Assembly (NCBI GenBank): GCA_963738625.1
Contig: CAVTXH010000020.1
Span: 868,001 to 932,000, forward strand
Length of the DNA stretch: 64,000 nucleotides
From: UBA7672 sp963738625
GTDB lineage: Bacteria; Pseudomonadota; Alphaproteobacteria; Caulobacterales; Hyphomonadaceae
Reading direction: 5' to 3'
The notes under the pieces were generated by a model. The model searched no databases and had not been told where the DNA came from. It was given only the letters and a program-made list of their open reading frames with translations. Positions 16,818-25,028 of the stretch are shown here, piece by piece. A program made the translations under genes and the position numbers. The first letter of the stretch is position 1, and every line of letters starts with the position of its first letter.

Positions 16818-18026
16818 ATGCTGCTTCAGGGCGTGAAAGTCATTGAACACGCTACGTATTTTGCGGCGCCGGGGGCGGGCGGCATCCTCTCTGACTGGGG
16901 CGCCGAGGTCATCAAGATCGAGCCGCCGGGGGGTGATCCGGTCCGGAACAACTTTCCCACCAAGGGGACCGGCCGGGAGCACCTGACGGACAATCCGGCG
17001 TTCGACGGGGATAACCGGGGCAAGAAGTCCATCGTGGTTGACGCCCGGACCGAGGAGGGGCGCGAGGTGATCCGCAAGCTGGCGGACACAGCGGACGTGT
17101 TCCTCACCAATGTGCGGCCGGGCGGGATCGAGCGGTCGGGGCTTGGTTACGAGATCCTTTCCAGGCGAAATCCGAAGCTCGTTTACTGTGCGCTGACGGG
17201 CTACGGGCTCGAGGGGCCGGATGCGAATGCGCCAGGATTCGATGTGGCGAGCTTCTGGTCGCGGTCGGGCTTGGCGCGGCTGACGGCGCCGAAGGGGTCG
17301 GAGCTGTTTCCGGTGCGGACGGCGGCGGGGGATCACACCACCAGCATCGCGGCGGTGGCGGCGATCAATGCGGCGCTGATCCAGGCGCTGAAGACGGGCA
17401 AGGGGCAGCTGGTGGATGTGAGCCTCTTACGCACCGGGCTCTATACGATCCATACGGACCTCGCGATCCAGCTGTTCTTCGGGCGCAACGCATCGACGCG
17501 GCCGCGGGCCGAGGCGTACAATCCGCTGACCAATTTCTTCCGCACCAAGGACGATGCGTGGATCTGCATCGTGGCGCGCGCCGGCAACGCAGACCTCGCG
17601 CGCATGGCGCGGGCGTTCGACCTGCCGGGCATCGACGCCGATCCGCGCTTTCTCGGCGGCAAGGCGCGGCGCGACAACGCGGCGGCGATCACGACGATGT
17701 TCGACGAGGCTTTCGCGAAGCTTACCAAGGCGGAGATGGCGGCGCGGCTGACGGCGGAGGAGATCGCCTGGGCGCCGGCGCAGACGCTGGCCGAAGTCGC
17801 GGTCGATCCGCAGGTGATGGCGGCGGGCGGCATTGTCGACATGCCATCGAAGATGGAAGGCGAGACCTTCCGCTCGCCCGGCGGTCCGGCGCGGTTTGTG
17901 GGCGTGGACGATGGTCCGAAGGGCCCGGCGCCGGGGCTGGGAGAGCATACGCGGGCGGTGCTGAAGTCGGTGGGGTATTCGGAAGCCGAGATCGACGCGG
18001 CGCTTGCATCAAAAGTGGTGGCGTAG
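16818..18026 (+). CDS. CaiB/BaiF CoA-transferase family III protein
   Basis: A 402-residue family III CoA transferase. The start at 16818 follows a TTTGGAGAC ribosome site. Signatures are LLQGVKVIEHATYFAAPGAG, ILSDWGAEVIKIEPPGGD, NRGKKSIVVD, TNVRPGGIERSGLGYE and LVYCALTGYG near residue 128. The catalytic Asp position appears at GFDVASFWSRSG near 143, where the family usually has Asp in a P-x-x-D/F-D context. Such enzymes move CoA between carboxylic acids (for example carnitine, oxalate or bile acids); the substrate here is unknown. Confidence 0.88.
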   Translation: MLLQGVKVIEHATYFAAPGAGGILSDWGAEVIKIEPPGGDPVRNNFPTKGTGREHLTDNPAFDGDNRGKKSIVVDARTEEGREVIRKLADTADVFLTNVRPGGIERSGLGYEILSRRNPKLVYCALTGYGLEGPDANAPGFDVASFWSRSGLARLTAPKGSELFPVRTAAGDHTTSIAAVAAINAALIQALKTGKGQLVDVSLLRTGLYTIHTDLAIQLFFGRNASTRPRAEAYNPLTNFFRTKDDAWICIVARAGNADLARMARAFDLPGIDADPRFLGGKARRDNAAAITTMFDEAFAKLTKAEMAARLTAEEIAWAPAQTLAEVAVDPQVMAAGGIVDMPSKMEGETFRSPGGPARFVGVDDGPKGPAPGLGEHTRAVLKSVGYSEAEIDAALASKVVA

Positions 18027-18038
18027 CGCGTGTTGGCG

Positions 18039-18116
18039 GAGGGAGCAGGGAGTAGTTGGCGAAGCCAGGGGAGACGACGGGAACACTACTCCCCATTCGC
18101 TATTCCCCACTCCCTC
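18039..18116. repeat. Inverted ATTCCCC/GGGAGTAG repeat between convergent genes
   Basis: Two 17-bp arms, gagggagcagggagtag (18039-18055) and ctattccccactccctc (18100-18116), are near-perfect inverted copies made of variants of a 7-nt unit (ctattcc/cactccc). They lie between the stop of the CoA transferase and the stop of the transglycosylase. The folded RNA would be a large hairpin on either strand, so a bidirectional transcription end is plausible. A stronger version lies at 21211-21300. Confidence 0.7.
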
Positions 18117-18128
18117 GCCCGACGCGCA

Positions 18129-18863
18129 TCAGGCTTTCTTCGTGTCGCCCTGCAGGTCGAACAGCGCGGTCATCAGGCTTGAGGCGAGTTGCGCTGCGCC
18201 GAGGCGGGCGGCGAGCTGGATCGAGGGGTCGAAGTCCTTCGATGGCGCCGCGAATTCGCCGGCGGGGGTCTTGCCTGCGTCGGCCATGGCGATGTCGACG
18301 CCGGTCAGCTTCTGGTAGAGCTCGGCCGGGGTGAGGCTGTCGCCATCCTTGCCGCGGAAGACGTTGTGGTTGGCGAGCGCGGCGCGGGGGAACAGCGTGG
18401 CGGCCGAACCGTCGTCGTTGCGGCGCGCGGCTTTCACGAGGCGCGCGGCGTCCTGCGGTCCCATGAAGTGGGCGGTGTAGATCTCGGCGGAGGTGGCGGG
18501 GCGGCCGAGCTTTTTGCCGAGGATTTTCGCGTTCTCGCGCGCCAGTTCGCCGGCCATGCGGGCGGAGAGGTCGGCGTCGGTGCGCAGCGAGAGTTGGGCG
18601 TCGCGCGTGAGGCCGGCGGTGTTGACGCCGTGCTGCGCGCCGTAGCGTTCGAGCACGTTGAGCCAGGTCTCGCTGGTGAACTGGAAGAGGCCGGTCGCGG
18701 AGGAGGTCGGCGCTTTCGCGCCAGGATCGAAGTTGCTTTCGCGCTGCGCGGTCTTCACCAGGTAGTCGAAATCCGCGCCTGTCGCAGCGGACGCCGAGCG
18801 CAGCGCCGACATGACCTGCGCACGCTGGGCGGCGATGGCGGAAGAGCCGATAGAATCGGTCAC
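18129..18863 (-). CDS. Lytic transglycosylase (SLT domain)
   Basis: A 244-residue SLT-type muramidase. The catalytic Glu is in KTAQRESNFDPGA near residue 40, followed by SSATGLFQFTSETWL and the third motif EIYTAHFMGPQDAARLVK near 130, the arrangement of family 1 transglycosylases. No signal peptide is visible, as in flagellum-associated transglycosylases of Caulobacterales that reach the periplasm by other routes. The C-terminal 60 residues are unstructured. It probably makes gaps in peptidoglycan for envelope machinery. Confidence 0.8.
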   Translation of the reverse strand: MTDSIGSSAIAAQRAQVMSALRSASAATGADFDYLVKTAQRESNFDPGAKAPTSSATGLFQFTSETWLNVLERYGAQHGVNTAGLTRDAQLSLRTDADLSARMAGELARENAKILGKKLGRPATSAEIYTAHFMGPQDAARLVKAARRNDDGSAATLFPRAALANHNVFRGKDGDSLTPAELYQKLTGVDIAMADAGKTPAGEFAAPSKDFDPSIQLAARLGAAQLASSLMTALFDLQGDTKKA

Positions 18864-18951
18864 GGGCGGGGATCCTTCAAGGTCCTAGACTCGGCGAGTT
18901 ATGGTTAGCGAGAGGTTAACCCGTTCCCCGAAGCAGGCTATGCTGGGCGCC

Positions 18952-19599
18952 ATGGGGACGGTCAGCCAGGTTGCGCAGAACCGGAAATGGGTGGCGAACG
19001 CCGAGTTCGGACAACGCTCGCGCCGCCTCGCGCAGCTTTACGACGAGCTCACGGCCAAGGTGTTTCCGGTCCTGCTCGCGGCGGGGTTCTCGCGTCTCGA
19101 CGAGGTTCCAACCGGTTTCGTCGACTGGACGGGGGAAAACAGGATCGTCTTCCAGAACCGCGAGAGCATCGAATGGCCGACAGTCGAGTTTGAACTCGGT
19201 AAGCGCGGGGCGGTGTTCTGCAAGGTGCATCTGGGCGTGCTGCCGCCGGAATGCTGGTCGCTGGCGGGCGAGCGGGTGCCGCAGGACGAAGCGCCGGTGT
19301 GGATGTCGCCGGTCTACATGATGCTGACGCGCAATTCGAAGGGCGGGCCCGACTGCCAGGAGTTCGGCGTCAGGCGTTCGCTGTTCTTCGCGGCGGTGAC
19401 CGTCGAACGGGACATCGAAACGCTCAAACGGCTGTTGCAGATGGTCTTCCGGCACTTCCGGGAAGGCTTCCCGGCGGCGTGGCGGAACCCGCGGCATCAC
19501 GCGGTTCACCGCAACCTGACCCTCATGTGGGGGCCTTGGAATCCGGGCCGGGTGAACCGGTCCATCCCCTCAGGCGCCTACTATCGCGAGCTGGTCTAG
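18952..19599 (+). CDS. Conserved hypothetical protein
   Basis: A 215-residue soluble protein that I do not recognise. No signal peptide or membrane helix. The sequence is folded and acidic/aromatic-rich (WTGENRIVFQNRESIEWPTV, FFAAVTVERDIETLKRLLQM, SGAYYRELV). In-frame ATG alternatives exist at 18901 and 18940, and none has a strong ribosome site, so the start is uncertain by up to 17 codons. It overlaps the stop of the convergent gene by 4 bp. Confidence 0.6.
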   Translation: MGTVSQVAQNRKWVANAEFGQRSRRLAQLYDELTAKVFPVLLAAGFSRLDEVPTGFVDWTGENRIVFQNRESIEWPTVEFELGKRGAVFCKVHLGVLPPECWSLAGERVPQDEAPVWMSPVYMMLTRNSKGGPDCQEFGVRRSLFFAAVTVERDIETLKRLLQMVFRHFREGFPAAWRNPRHHAVHRNLTLMWGPWNPGRVNRSIPSGAYYRELV

Positions 19600-20291
19600 C
19601 TGTCGGCCTTGGGGGCCATGGCGAAGTGGATGCCCAGTTCGGCGAGCTTGTCGGCATCGCGCCAGCGCGCATTTTCAGCGATCAGGGCGACGCCGTCGGC
19701 CGCGGCGACTTCGAGGCGCGACATCGGGATGTCCATCGCTTCGCAGCGGCTGGGGTCGAGGCGGACGGCTTCGAACGTCATGCGCGCACGCTGGTTCATC
19801 GGCATGCGCCACGTCTTGCGGGCGTCGAGACCGATGCGGAAACCGCGCTTGCGGAAGGCGTCGATCCGGTCGAGCGCCATGTCTTCCAGGGCGACGACCG
19901 AAGCGTCGCAGAAATCGATGCGGACTTCCTGCGGCAGAAGGCTGGAGCGCTTGACGCCTGCTTCGGCAGCCATCGGCGCGTCGCGGTCCGACAGCGCGGC
20001 CATCGGGGCCGTGACCGAAACAGGGCGCATCGTGCCGGTGTCGTGGGCAAGGCGGGCGGTGCGCTCGATCAGGTCGCCGAGCCAGCCGGCCGCTGTGGGG
20101 AGCGGGGCGCCGGCGAGGTGGCGCGGGTGGAACGTGTCCTCGAAATTGATGTCGGTTTCACAATGCATGCCGAAGGCAGCGCCGTCGCCGAGGCGAACCA
20201 CGGGGCGGAAGCGCAGCTTGGGCTGCCGCGCCAGGAGGGGGGCGGGCTCGCTGACGACAAGCCTGAGGTGGGAGGCGCGCGCTTCTGCCAT
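19596..20291 (-). CDS. Degenerate EAL-like domain protein
   Basis: A 231-residue protein. The second half has the shape of an EAL phosphodiesterase domain: a strand plus helix (VRIDFCDASVVALEDMALDR), FRKRGFRIGLDARKTWRM in the place of the usual glycine-rich DDFGTG strand, EAVRLDPSRC at the KIDRSF position, and VALIAENARWRDADKLAELG at the VAEGVE position. The metal and catalytic acidic residues are not kept, so catalysis is unlikely. It may be a regulatory EAL relative; this is my inference from pattern alone. It diverges from the NUDIX gene. Confidence 0.5.
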   Translation of the reverse strand: MAEARASHLRLVVSEPAPLLARQPKLRFRPVVRLGDGAAFGMHCETDINFEDTFHPRHLAGAPLPTAAGWLGDLIERTARLAHDTGTMRPVSVTAPMAALSDRDAPMAAEAGVKRSSLLPQEVRIDFCDASVVALEDMALDRIDAFRKRGFRIGLDARKTWRMPMNQRARMTFEAVRLDPSRCEAMDIPMSRLEVAAADGVALIAENARWRDADKLAELGIHFAMAPKADS

Positions 20292-20428
20292 TGGCGTGGT
20301 CCATCCGGTTGCAGTTGTGGTGTACCGATGGGATAGCAGGTCAGGCTGAAGGCCCGCCGAAACCGGATGGGTGAATTTTCATCAAATCGGCCAGTATTCA
20401 TGCAGACTTTGCAGAAGGGCGCTGCGTC

Positions 20429-21208
20429 ATGACCCCGGTTAACGACATGCCAAAGCCGGCCGCCACGGTGCTTATCGTCAGGGACGCAAAAGGGCTGGAA
20501 GTCCTTATGGTGCGGCGCTCGGCGGGCATGGCGTTCGGGGCCAGCGCCTGGGTGTTTCCGGGAGGTAAAGTTTCCCCGGTCGACGCAGATCCCGAATGGG
20601 ATGCTTTATCCGGCGGTAACTATTCTCACGAGGAGCGCGCGATACGCATCGCGGCGGCGCGGGAAGTCTTCGAGGAATCCGGCCTGCTGCTGGCCACGCG
20701 CAACGGCGCAGGCGTTAGCGCAGACGAGAGCGCCGGCCTCGACGGGATGCGCGATGTAGTGGAGAAGGAGCCCGCCCAGTTCATCCGCATCGTGCGCGAG
20801 GCGGGCATGCGCCTGACGCTCGACCGGCTGGTTCCGTTCGCACACTGGATCACGCCAAGCTTCGAGCCGCGCCGGTTCGACACGCACTTTTTCCTGGTGC
20901 GTGCGCCGGAAGGCCAGATTGTGAAGCACGATGGCCGCGAGGCGGTGGACCATTCCTGGGTTGCGCCGCTCGACCTGATCGAGAAGCGCAAGGCGGGCGA
21001 GGCCAAGCTGATGTTCCCGACGCGCCTCAACCTGCAGGTGCTGGCGCAGTCCGCGACGGCTGCGGCGGCGGAGGCGGCGGCGCTGGCGAAGCGCGTGGTG
21101 ACGGTGGAGCCGCGCGTCGAGCAGCGCGAGCACGGCAAGGTGCTCGTGATTCCTGCCGAGGCCGGATACGGGCTGACGGAAGAGAAGCTGGGCGAGGTGT
21201 CAGGATGA
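20429..21208 (+). CDS. NUDIX hydrolase
   Basis: A 259-residue NUDIX protein. The Nudix box reads GGKVSPVD....AAREVFEESGLLLA, with the REVFEESG core near residues 76-83 and the upstream WVFPGG. An insertion of about 20 residues interrupts the box, as in NUDT7/NUDT19-type enzymes. Residues 125-160 (HWITPSFEPRRFDTHFFLVR) match the same group, whose members hydrolyse CoA-type diphosphates. Substrate here is therefore probably a CoA ester, but this is by analogy. Followed by the heptamer repeats. Confidence 0.85.
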   Translation: MTPVNDMPKPAATVLIVRDAKGLEVLMVRRSAGMAFGASAWVFPGGKVSPVDADPEWDALSGGNYSHEERAIRIAAAREVFEESGLLLATRNGAGVSADESAGLDGMRDVVEKEPAQFIRIVREAGMRLTLDRLVPFAHWITPSFEPRRFDTHFFLVRAPEGQIVKHDGREAVDHSWVAPLDLIEKRKAGEAKLMFPTRLNLQVLAQSATAAAAEAAALAKRVVTVEPRVEQREHGKVLVIPAEAGYGLTEEKLGEVSG

Positions 21209-21210
21209 GA

Positions 21211-21300
21211 GAGTAGGAAATAGGGAATAGGGAGTAGAAGCGCCGCGAATCGAGATGCTATTCCCTATTCCCTATTCCCTATTCCCTATTCCCTATTCCC
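21211..21300. repeat. Heptamer (ctattcc)n array with inverted partner
   Basis: The right arm holds six exact tandem copies of ctattcc (21258-21299). The left arm (21211-21237, gagtaggaaatagggaatag followed by ggagtag) holds inverted copies of the same unit. The arms are about 20 bp apart, so they can form a long hairpin in RNA or DNA. The array lies between the convergent NUDIX and Hpt genes, as does the related repeat at 18039-18116. A hairpin terminator and a slippage-prone array are both plausible. Confidence 0.75.
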
Positions 21301-21314
21301 TTGCGCGAAGCGCG

Positions 21315-21827
21315 TTACGCCTTCGGCGGAGGCGGGACTTCCTGTTCGGCGATCAGGCGCTTGGTGTGGTCTTCGAGTTCCGCCGCGAGGGCCAGGCCGA
21401 CCGGGTGGTTGGCGCCCATGATCTTGCCGTTGATCGCCGCCTTAACGGCATCGACATGGGCCTTCAGCAGCGAGACCGGGGCCGTGATGTCGCCATGCTC
21501 ATCGCCCGTCAGCTTGCACAGGGTAGCGCACATGCGGCCGACCAGCGGATAGCCGTAGGTCGGCGCCAGGCCCTTAAGGTCGTGCGCGGCGCGGTGGAGA
21601 TCGTCCTTGGTCTTGGGCGAGTGGGGATTGGCCTCGAACGCGGCCCACGCCGCGAGCATCTTGGTCAGCTCTTCATTGACCCAGTCGGAGAACTGGTCGG
21701 ACAGCTTTTCCAGCGCAGCTTCAGCCCGCGCGATCGCCTTCTGGTCGAGCGCAGGCATTGGGCCGCCGATCTTGGTCTTCAGCGCATTCGGCGGCGTGAT
21801 CATCTCGATGGGTTTTTCTCTGGCCAT
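21315..21827 (-). CDS. Histidine phosphotransfer (Hpt) domain protein
   Basis: A 170-residue single-domain Hpt protein. The start at 21827 (MAREKPIEMI) is chosen because the upstream extension is not protein-like. The phospho-acceptor His is in LHRAAHDLKGLAPTYGYPLV near residue 83, the AHxLKG motif of Hpt four-helix bundles, followed by RMCATLCKL. The ends (PPNALKTKIGGPM and VPPPPKA) are flexible. It should relay phosphate between a hybrid kinase and a response regulator, but neither partner is in this window. Confidence 0.85.
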   Translation of the reverse strand: MAREKPIEMITPPNALKTKIGGPMPALDQKAIARAEAALEKLSDQFSDWVNEELTKMLAAWAAFEANPHSPKTKDDLHRAAHDLKGLAPTYGYPLVGRMCATLCKLTGDEHGDITAPVSLLKAHVDAVKAAINGKIMGANHPVGLALAAELEDHTKRLIAEQEVPPPPKA

Positions 21828-21954
21828 GTCCCATCCCTCGGGGCCGCGCGCGGACACGCAGATTTTGCGATTCCGCACAGTCTTCGCCGGGGATTATTAA
21901 CAAACGCTTGGAAGAAGAAAACCGGCGAAAACAGCGCAAGCTGCCCGCTTCAAG

Positions 21955-22725
21955 TTAAAGGGAAAACTGCTCGCGCAAAATGCGTTCGTCGAGCGCATGG
22001 CCCTCGTCGAACAGCATGGTGAGAGCGTGGGAGCGGTTCTCGCGGACATCGACCCGGGCGACATCCCGGACTTCCTGAGTGTCGGCCGAGGCGGCGACGG
22101 GGCGGCGGTCGGGTTCGTCGATCTCGATCGTCACACGGGCGTCATGGCGCAGCAGGGCGCCGCGCCAGCGCCGGGGACGAAAGGGCGAGATGGGGGTAAG
22201 CGCCAAGAGGTTCGCGCCGATCGGCAGGATGGGGCCGTGGGCGGAGAGGTTGTAGGCGGTCGAGCCGGCGGGCGTCGCCACCAGCACGCCGTCGGCGGAA
22301 AGCTCTGCCAGCCGCTCCTTGTCGTCGACAATGATGCGCAGCTTGGCTGTCTGCGAGGTCTGGCGCAGCAGCGAGACTTCGTTGATGGCCTGCAGCGTCG
22401 TTACCTTGCCGTTGACGCGTGTGGCCTTCATCTCCAGCGGGTGGATGACGGCCCGGACGGCGGCGTTGATGCGGCCGGGCAGGTCGTCCTCGGAATACTC
22501 GTTCATCAGGAAGCCGATCGTGCCCCGGTGCATGCCGTAGACCGGCAGCTTGTCGGCGTAGCGCGCCCGCAACGTCTCGAGCATCCAGCCGTCCCCGCCC
22601 AGGGCGACGATCACCTCGGCCTTGCCGACGGGCGTCTGCGGATAGCGCCGGACGATACTCGCCAGCGCTTCCTTTGCGGCAGGGCGCTGCGAGGCGGTGA
22701 AGTGGAAGCGGGGGGAGGCGCTCAT
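21955..22725 (-). CDS. nadK: NAD kinase
   Basis: A 256-residue ATP-NAD kinase making NADP. The GGDG phosphate-binding motif is seen in EVIVALGGDGWMLETLR near residue 43. The conserved second region is VYGMHRGTIGFLMNEY, and the NE/D and glycine-rich active-site segments appear as INEVSLLR and VATPAGSTAYNLSAHGPILP near 150-170. Length is at the short end of the family, as is usual for Alphaproteobacteria. It diverges from the aldolase gene, with a long inverted repeat between them. Confidence 0.92.
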   Translation of the reverse strand: MSASPRFHFTASQRPAAKEALASIVRRYPQTPVGKAEVIVALGGDGWMLETLRARYADKLPVYGMHRGTIGFLMNEYSEDDLPGRINAAVRAVIHPLEMKATRVNGKVTTLQAINEVSLLRQTSQTAKLRIIVDDKERLAELSADGVLVATPAGSTAYNLSAHGPILPIGANLLALTPISPFRPRRWRGALLRHDARVTIEIDEPDRRPVAASADTQEVRDVARVDVRENRSHALTMLFDEGHALDERILREQFSL

Positions 22726-22768
22726 GACCCCTCTTTAGCGCCCAAATCAGTAAAAGACGACAGAATGA

Positions 22769-22870
22769 AATCCGGGACCGCCAGGCGGCTGCCCCGGCAA
22801 GGCGGCTCAACGGCTACGTCGGCAAGCTGCTTCGACAAAGGGCCGGGCAGGCGCCCGGCGGTCCCGGATT
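22769..22870. repeat. Long palindromic repeat upstream of aldolase gene
   Basis: Perfect 14-bp arms aatccgggaccgcc (22769-22782) and ggcggtcccggatt (22857-22870) flank a 74-bp loop that is itself GC-rich and partly self-complementary (ggccgggcaggcgcccggc). It sits between the divergent nadK and aldolase genes, in the leader region of the latter. It resembles an intergenic mosaic repeat more than a promoter element. No function can be assigned. Confidence 0.5.
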
Positions 22871-22929
22871 CCGGCATCTCGCCTCTCTCCGGCCGATCGG
22901 TTATACCGACCCGGTCAGAGGAGACTCCC

Positions 22930-23700
22930 ATGGCCGACGACGCCAGGTCCATCAGCCTCAAATCCCGGGTGAGCGCCGAGGAGTGGAAGGCGCGGGTTGA
23001 GCTCGCCGCCCTCTACCGGTTGGTCGCGCTCTACGGCTGGGACGACATGATCTTCACCCACATCTCGGCGCGGGCGCCGGGGCCGGAACACCACTTCCTG
23101 ATCAACCCCTATGGCTTCTTCTTCAACGAGATCACCGCCTCGTCGCTGGTAAAGGTCGATCTCGACGGCAACATCGTCGAGCCGACCGAGTACATGATCA
23201 ACCCGGCGGGCTTCACGATCCATTCGGCCATCCACGCGGCGCGCGAAGATGCGAAGTTCGTGCTGCACGTTCACACCGACGCCGGCATCGCCGTGGCGGC
23301 GACGAAGGAAGGTCTTCTGCCGATCAGCCAGCATGCGCTCGCCGTGCTGCCGAACCTTGCCTATCACGACTATGAAGGCATCGCCCTCGACCTCGATGAG
23401 CGCGAGCGGCTGGTGCGGGACCTTGGCGACAAGACGTCGATGCTGCTGTGGAACCACGGCACGCTGGCGGTGGGCGAGACGGCCTCACAGTGCTGGCTCA
23501 ACATCTTCTTCCTCGAGCGCGCCTGCCAGATCCAGGTGCTCGCCTCGACACAGGGCCGCGAACACCTGCGCATGGCGCCGGACGAGGCGATCCAGACCGT
23601 GAAGGAACAGCAGGCCGCCACGCGCGGCATCGGCGCGATGCTGGCATGGCCGGGATGCCTGCGGAAGCTTGACCGGGAATCGCCGGGGTACGACACTTAG
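22930..23700 (+). CDS. Class II aldolase/adducin family protein
   Basis: A 256-residue class II aldolase/adducin domain protein. The start at 22930 follows GAGGAGACTCCC. The zinc-binding His residues are visible in THISARAPGPEHHFLINP near 42-55, KFVLHVHTDAGIAVAAT near 113-120 and LLWNHGTLAVGE near 180. Also conserved is NPAGFTIHSAIHAAR. In proteins of this length without other domains the substrate ranges from sugar phosphates to unknown aldols, so the reaction is not assigned. Confidence 0.88.
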   Translation: MADDARSISLKSRVSAEEWKARVELAALYRLVALYGWDDMIFTHISARAPGPEHHFLINPYGFFFNEITASSLVKVDLDGNIVEPTEYMINPAGFTIHSAIHAAREDAKFVLHVHTDAGIAVAATKEGLLPISQHALAVLPNLAYHDYEGIALDLDERERLVRDLGDKTSMLLWNHGTLAVGETASQCWLNIFFLERACQIQVLASTQGREHLRMAPDEAIQTVKEQQAATRGIGAMLAWPGCLRKLDRESPGYDT

Positions 23701-23730
23701 AGACTGGGGACGCTAAAACGGGGTTGGGGA

Positions 23731-24429
23731 ATGAGTGGGGGGACTGCCGGCTTACGCTGGCTTGCAACTTTTGTCGGCGTTGCGCCGCTGGCCGAACCAG
23801 CGTTCGCGGACGCGTGGTCGCAGGACAAAGGCGACCGGCAGATGATCATTACGCTGTCGCGCGAGACGGGCGACTTCGATGAGAGCTGGCGCGCCAGCGA
23901 TCATTTCGAGGCAGGCTTGGGCGGCGGCTGGGCGGTGAATTTCAAGGGTGAAACGGAGGTGCGGCTCGGTGATGCGGCGGACAGTCGCTGGGGCTTCGCG
24001 CTGGGCGGCAAGAAGGCTTTTGCGCTCGGCGACCGGGCGTCGTTTTCGGTAGGCGCTTCGCTGCTCGACGGCGAGTCGATCGACGGGCCGGACTGTCAGG
24101 GTTCGGGCTACGAGACGCGCGCCGCCATCGGAACCTCATTCGCCCTAGGCGACCGAGAGGGCTTCGTGAATCTCGAAGGCGCCGCCAAATCGCGCGAGGA
24201 CTGCAACCGTCAGACCATCGAACTGACCGCCGGCATCGAAATAGCGCCCAAACTCAACTTCACCGTCAAGGGATGGAGCGAGGATGGCGCGTTTGCACAT
24301 TCCGAAAAGGTCGAGTCCAGCCTTCTGTATGCCTTCGATAGTTTTTCCGTCGGGGTCGGGTGGCGGCAGGAAGTGTGCGGCGCGTTCGAGGAAAAGGGCC
24401 TCGTCCTGCAGGCCTGGCGAGCGTTCTGA
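23731..24429 (+). CDS. Exported beta-strand-rich (outer-membrane-like) protein
   Basis: A 232-residue protein with a Sec-like N-terminus ending EPAFADA. The mature part is a run of short alternating strands (HFEAGLGGGWAVNFKGETEV, GGKKAFALGDRASFSVGASL, SFSVGVGWRQEV) and ends in the aromatic residue Phe (LQAWRAF), as beta-barrel outer-membrane proteins do. Four Cys residues could form two disulphides. Similar proteins are common hypotheticals in Caulobacterales. The function is unknown. It meets the cytochrome gene tail to tail with no gap. Confidence 0.65.
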   Translation: MSGGTAGLRWLATFVGVAPLAEPAFADAWSQDKGDRQMIITLSRETGDFDESWRASDHFEAGLGGGWAVNFKGETEVRLGDAADSRWGFALGGKKAFALGDRASFSVGASLLDGESIDGPDCQGSGYETRAAIGTSFALGDREGFVNLEGAAKSREDCNRQTIELTAGIEIAPKLNFTVKGWSEDGAFAHSEKVESSLLYAFDSFSVGVGWRQEVCGAFEEKGLVLQAWRAF

Positions 24430-24915
24430 CTATTTTCGTGTCTCGATCAAGAGGTAGGCGATCACGTCGCGGCGGTCATCGGGCTTGCCGATGCCGTTGA
24501 AGAACATGCCGTTGCCCGGGACGAACGTCTTCGGGTTGGCGAGCCAGTGGTCGACCAGGTCAGGCGTCCAGTTTTCCTCTGGGTAGGCGGTGAGGGCCGG
24601 GGAATACTTGAACTTCGGCGCAGCGGCCGTGCCCCGCTCGAACACGCCGTGCAGGTTGGGGCCCACCTTGTGGCCCTCAGTCGCGATCAACCCATGGCAG
24701 TTGCGGCACTTGGCGAAGACCGCCTTGCCGTTTTCGAGGCTGGCCGTGTTGTACGGCGCTGGCAGCTCGGCCAGCGCCGGCGCGGGAGGCGCGGGGGCAG
24801 ACGCGGAAGCGGAAGCGGAGGCAGGCGCGGCGGCCGGCGTCTCCTTGCTCTCGCCGCAGGCTGCGAGGCCCAGAAGGCCCGCAAAAATCGCAGGAATCAG
24901 ATTGCTGGACTGCAT
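24430..24915 (-). CDS. Lipoprotein cytochrome c (class I)
   Basis: A 161-residue lipoprotein cytochrome. The start at 24915 gives a signal with lipobox LAACG, followed by an Ala/Pro/Ser linker of about 40 residues. The haem-binding motif CRNCH is in KAVFAKCRNCHGLIATEGHK near residue 75. The axial Met is probably in PGNGMFFNGIGK, with the usual DRRDVIAYLL C-terminal helix. The mature domain resembles mitochondrial-type cytochrome c (cyt c2). It probably carries electrons in the periplasm while anchored to a membrane. Start points away from pgi. Confidence 0.88.
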   Translation of the reverse strand: MQSSNLIPAIFAGLLGLAACGESKETPAAAPASASASASAPAPPAPALAELPAPYNTASLENGKAVFAKCRNCHGLIATEGHKVGPNLHGVFERGTAAAPKFKYSPALTAYPEENWTPDLVDHWLANPKTFVPGNGMFFNGIGKPDDRRDVIAYLLIETRK

Positions 24916-25028
24916 TGTTCTCTCTCGCCCCGAAACGCCTTTGGTCTTATCACCCCAACCAGACGCGCCGGGTTCGCCGACCAGCGCCAAATTCTTCAGA
25001 TCGACCACGACTTCAAGGGAAATCGCAC

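Noticed and set aside
21258..21300. Short tandem repeats as a CRISPR array
   Set aside because: Units are 7 nt with no spacers, and no cas genes are present.
21997..22929. Upstream extension of the aldolase frame
   Set aside because: The 311-codon extension is antisense to nadK; the true start with a ribosome site is at 22930.
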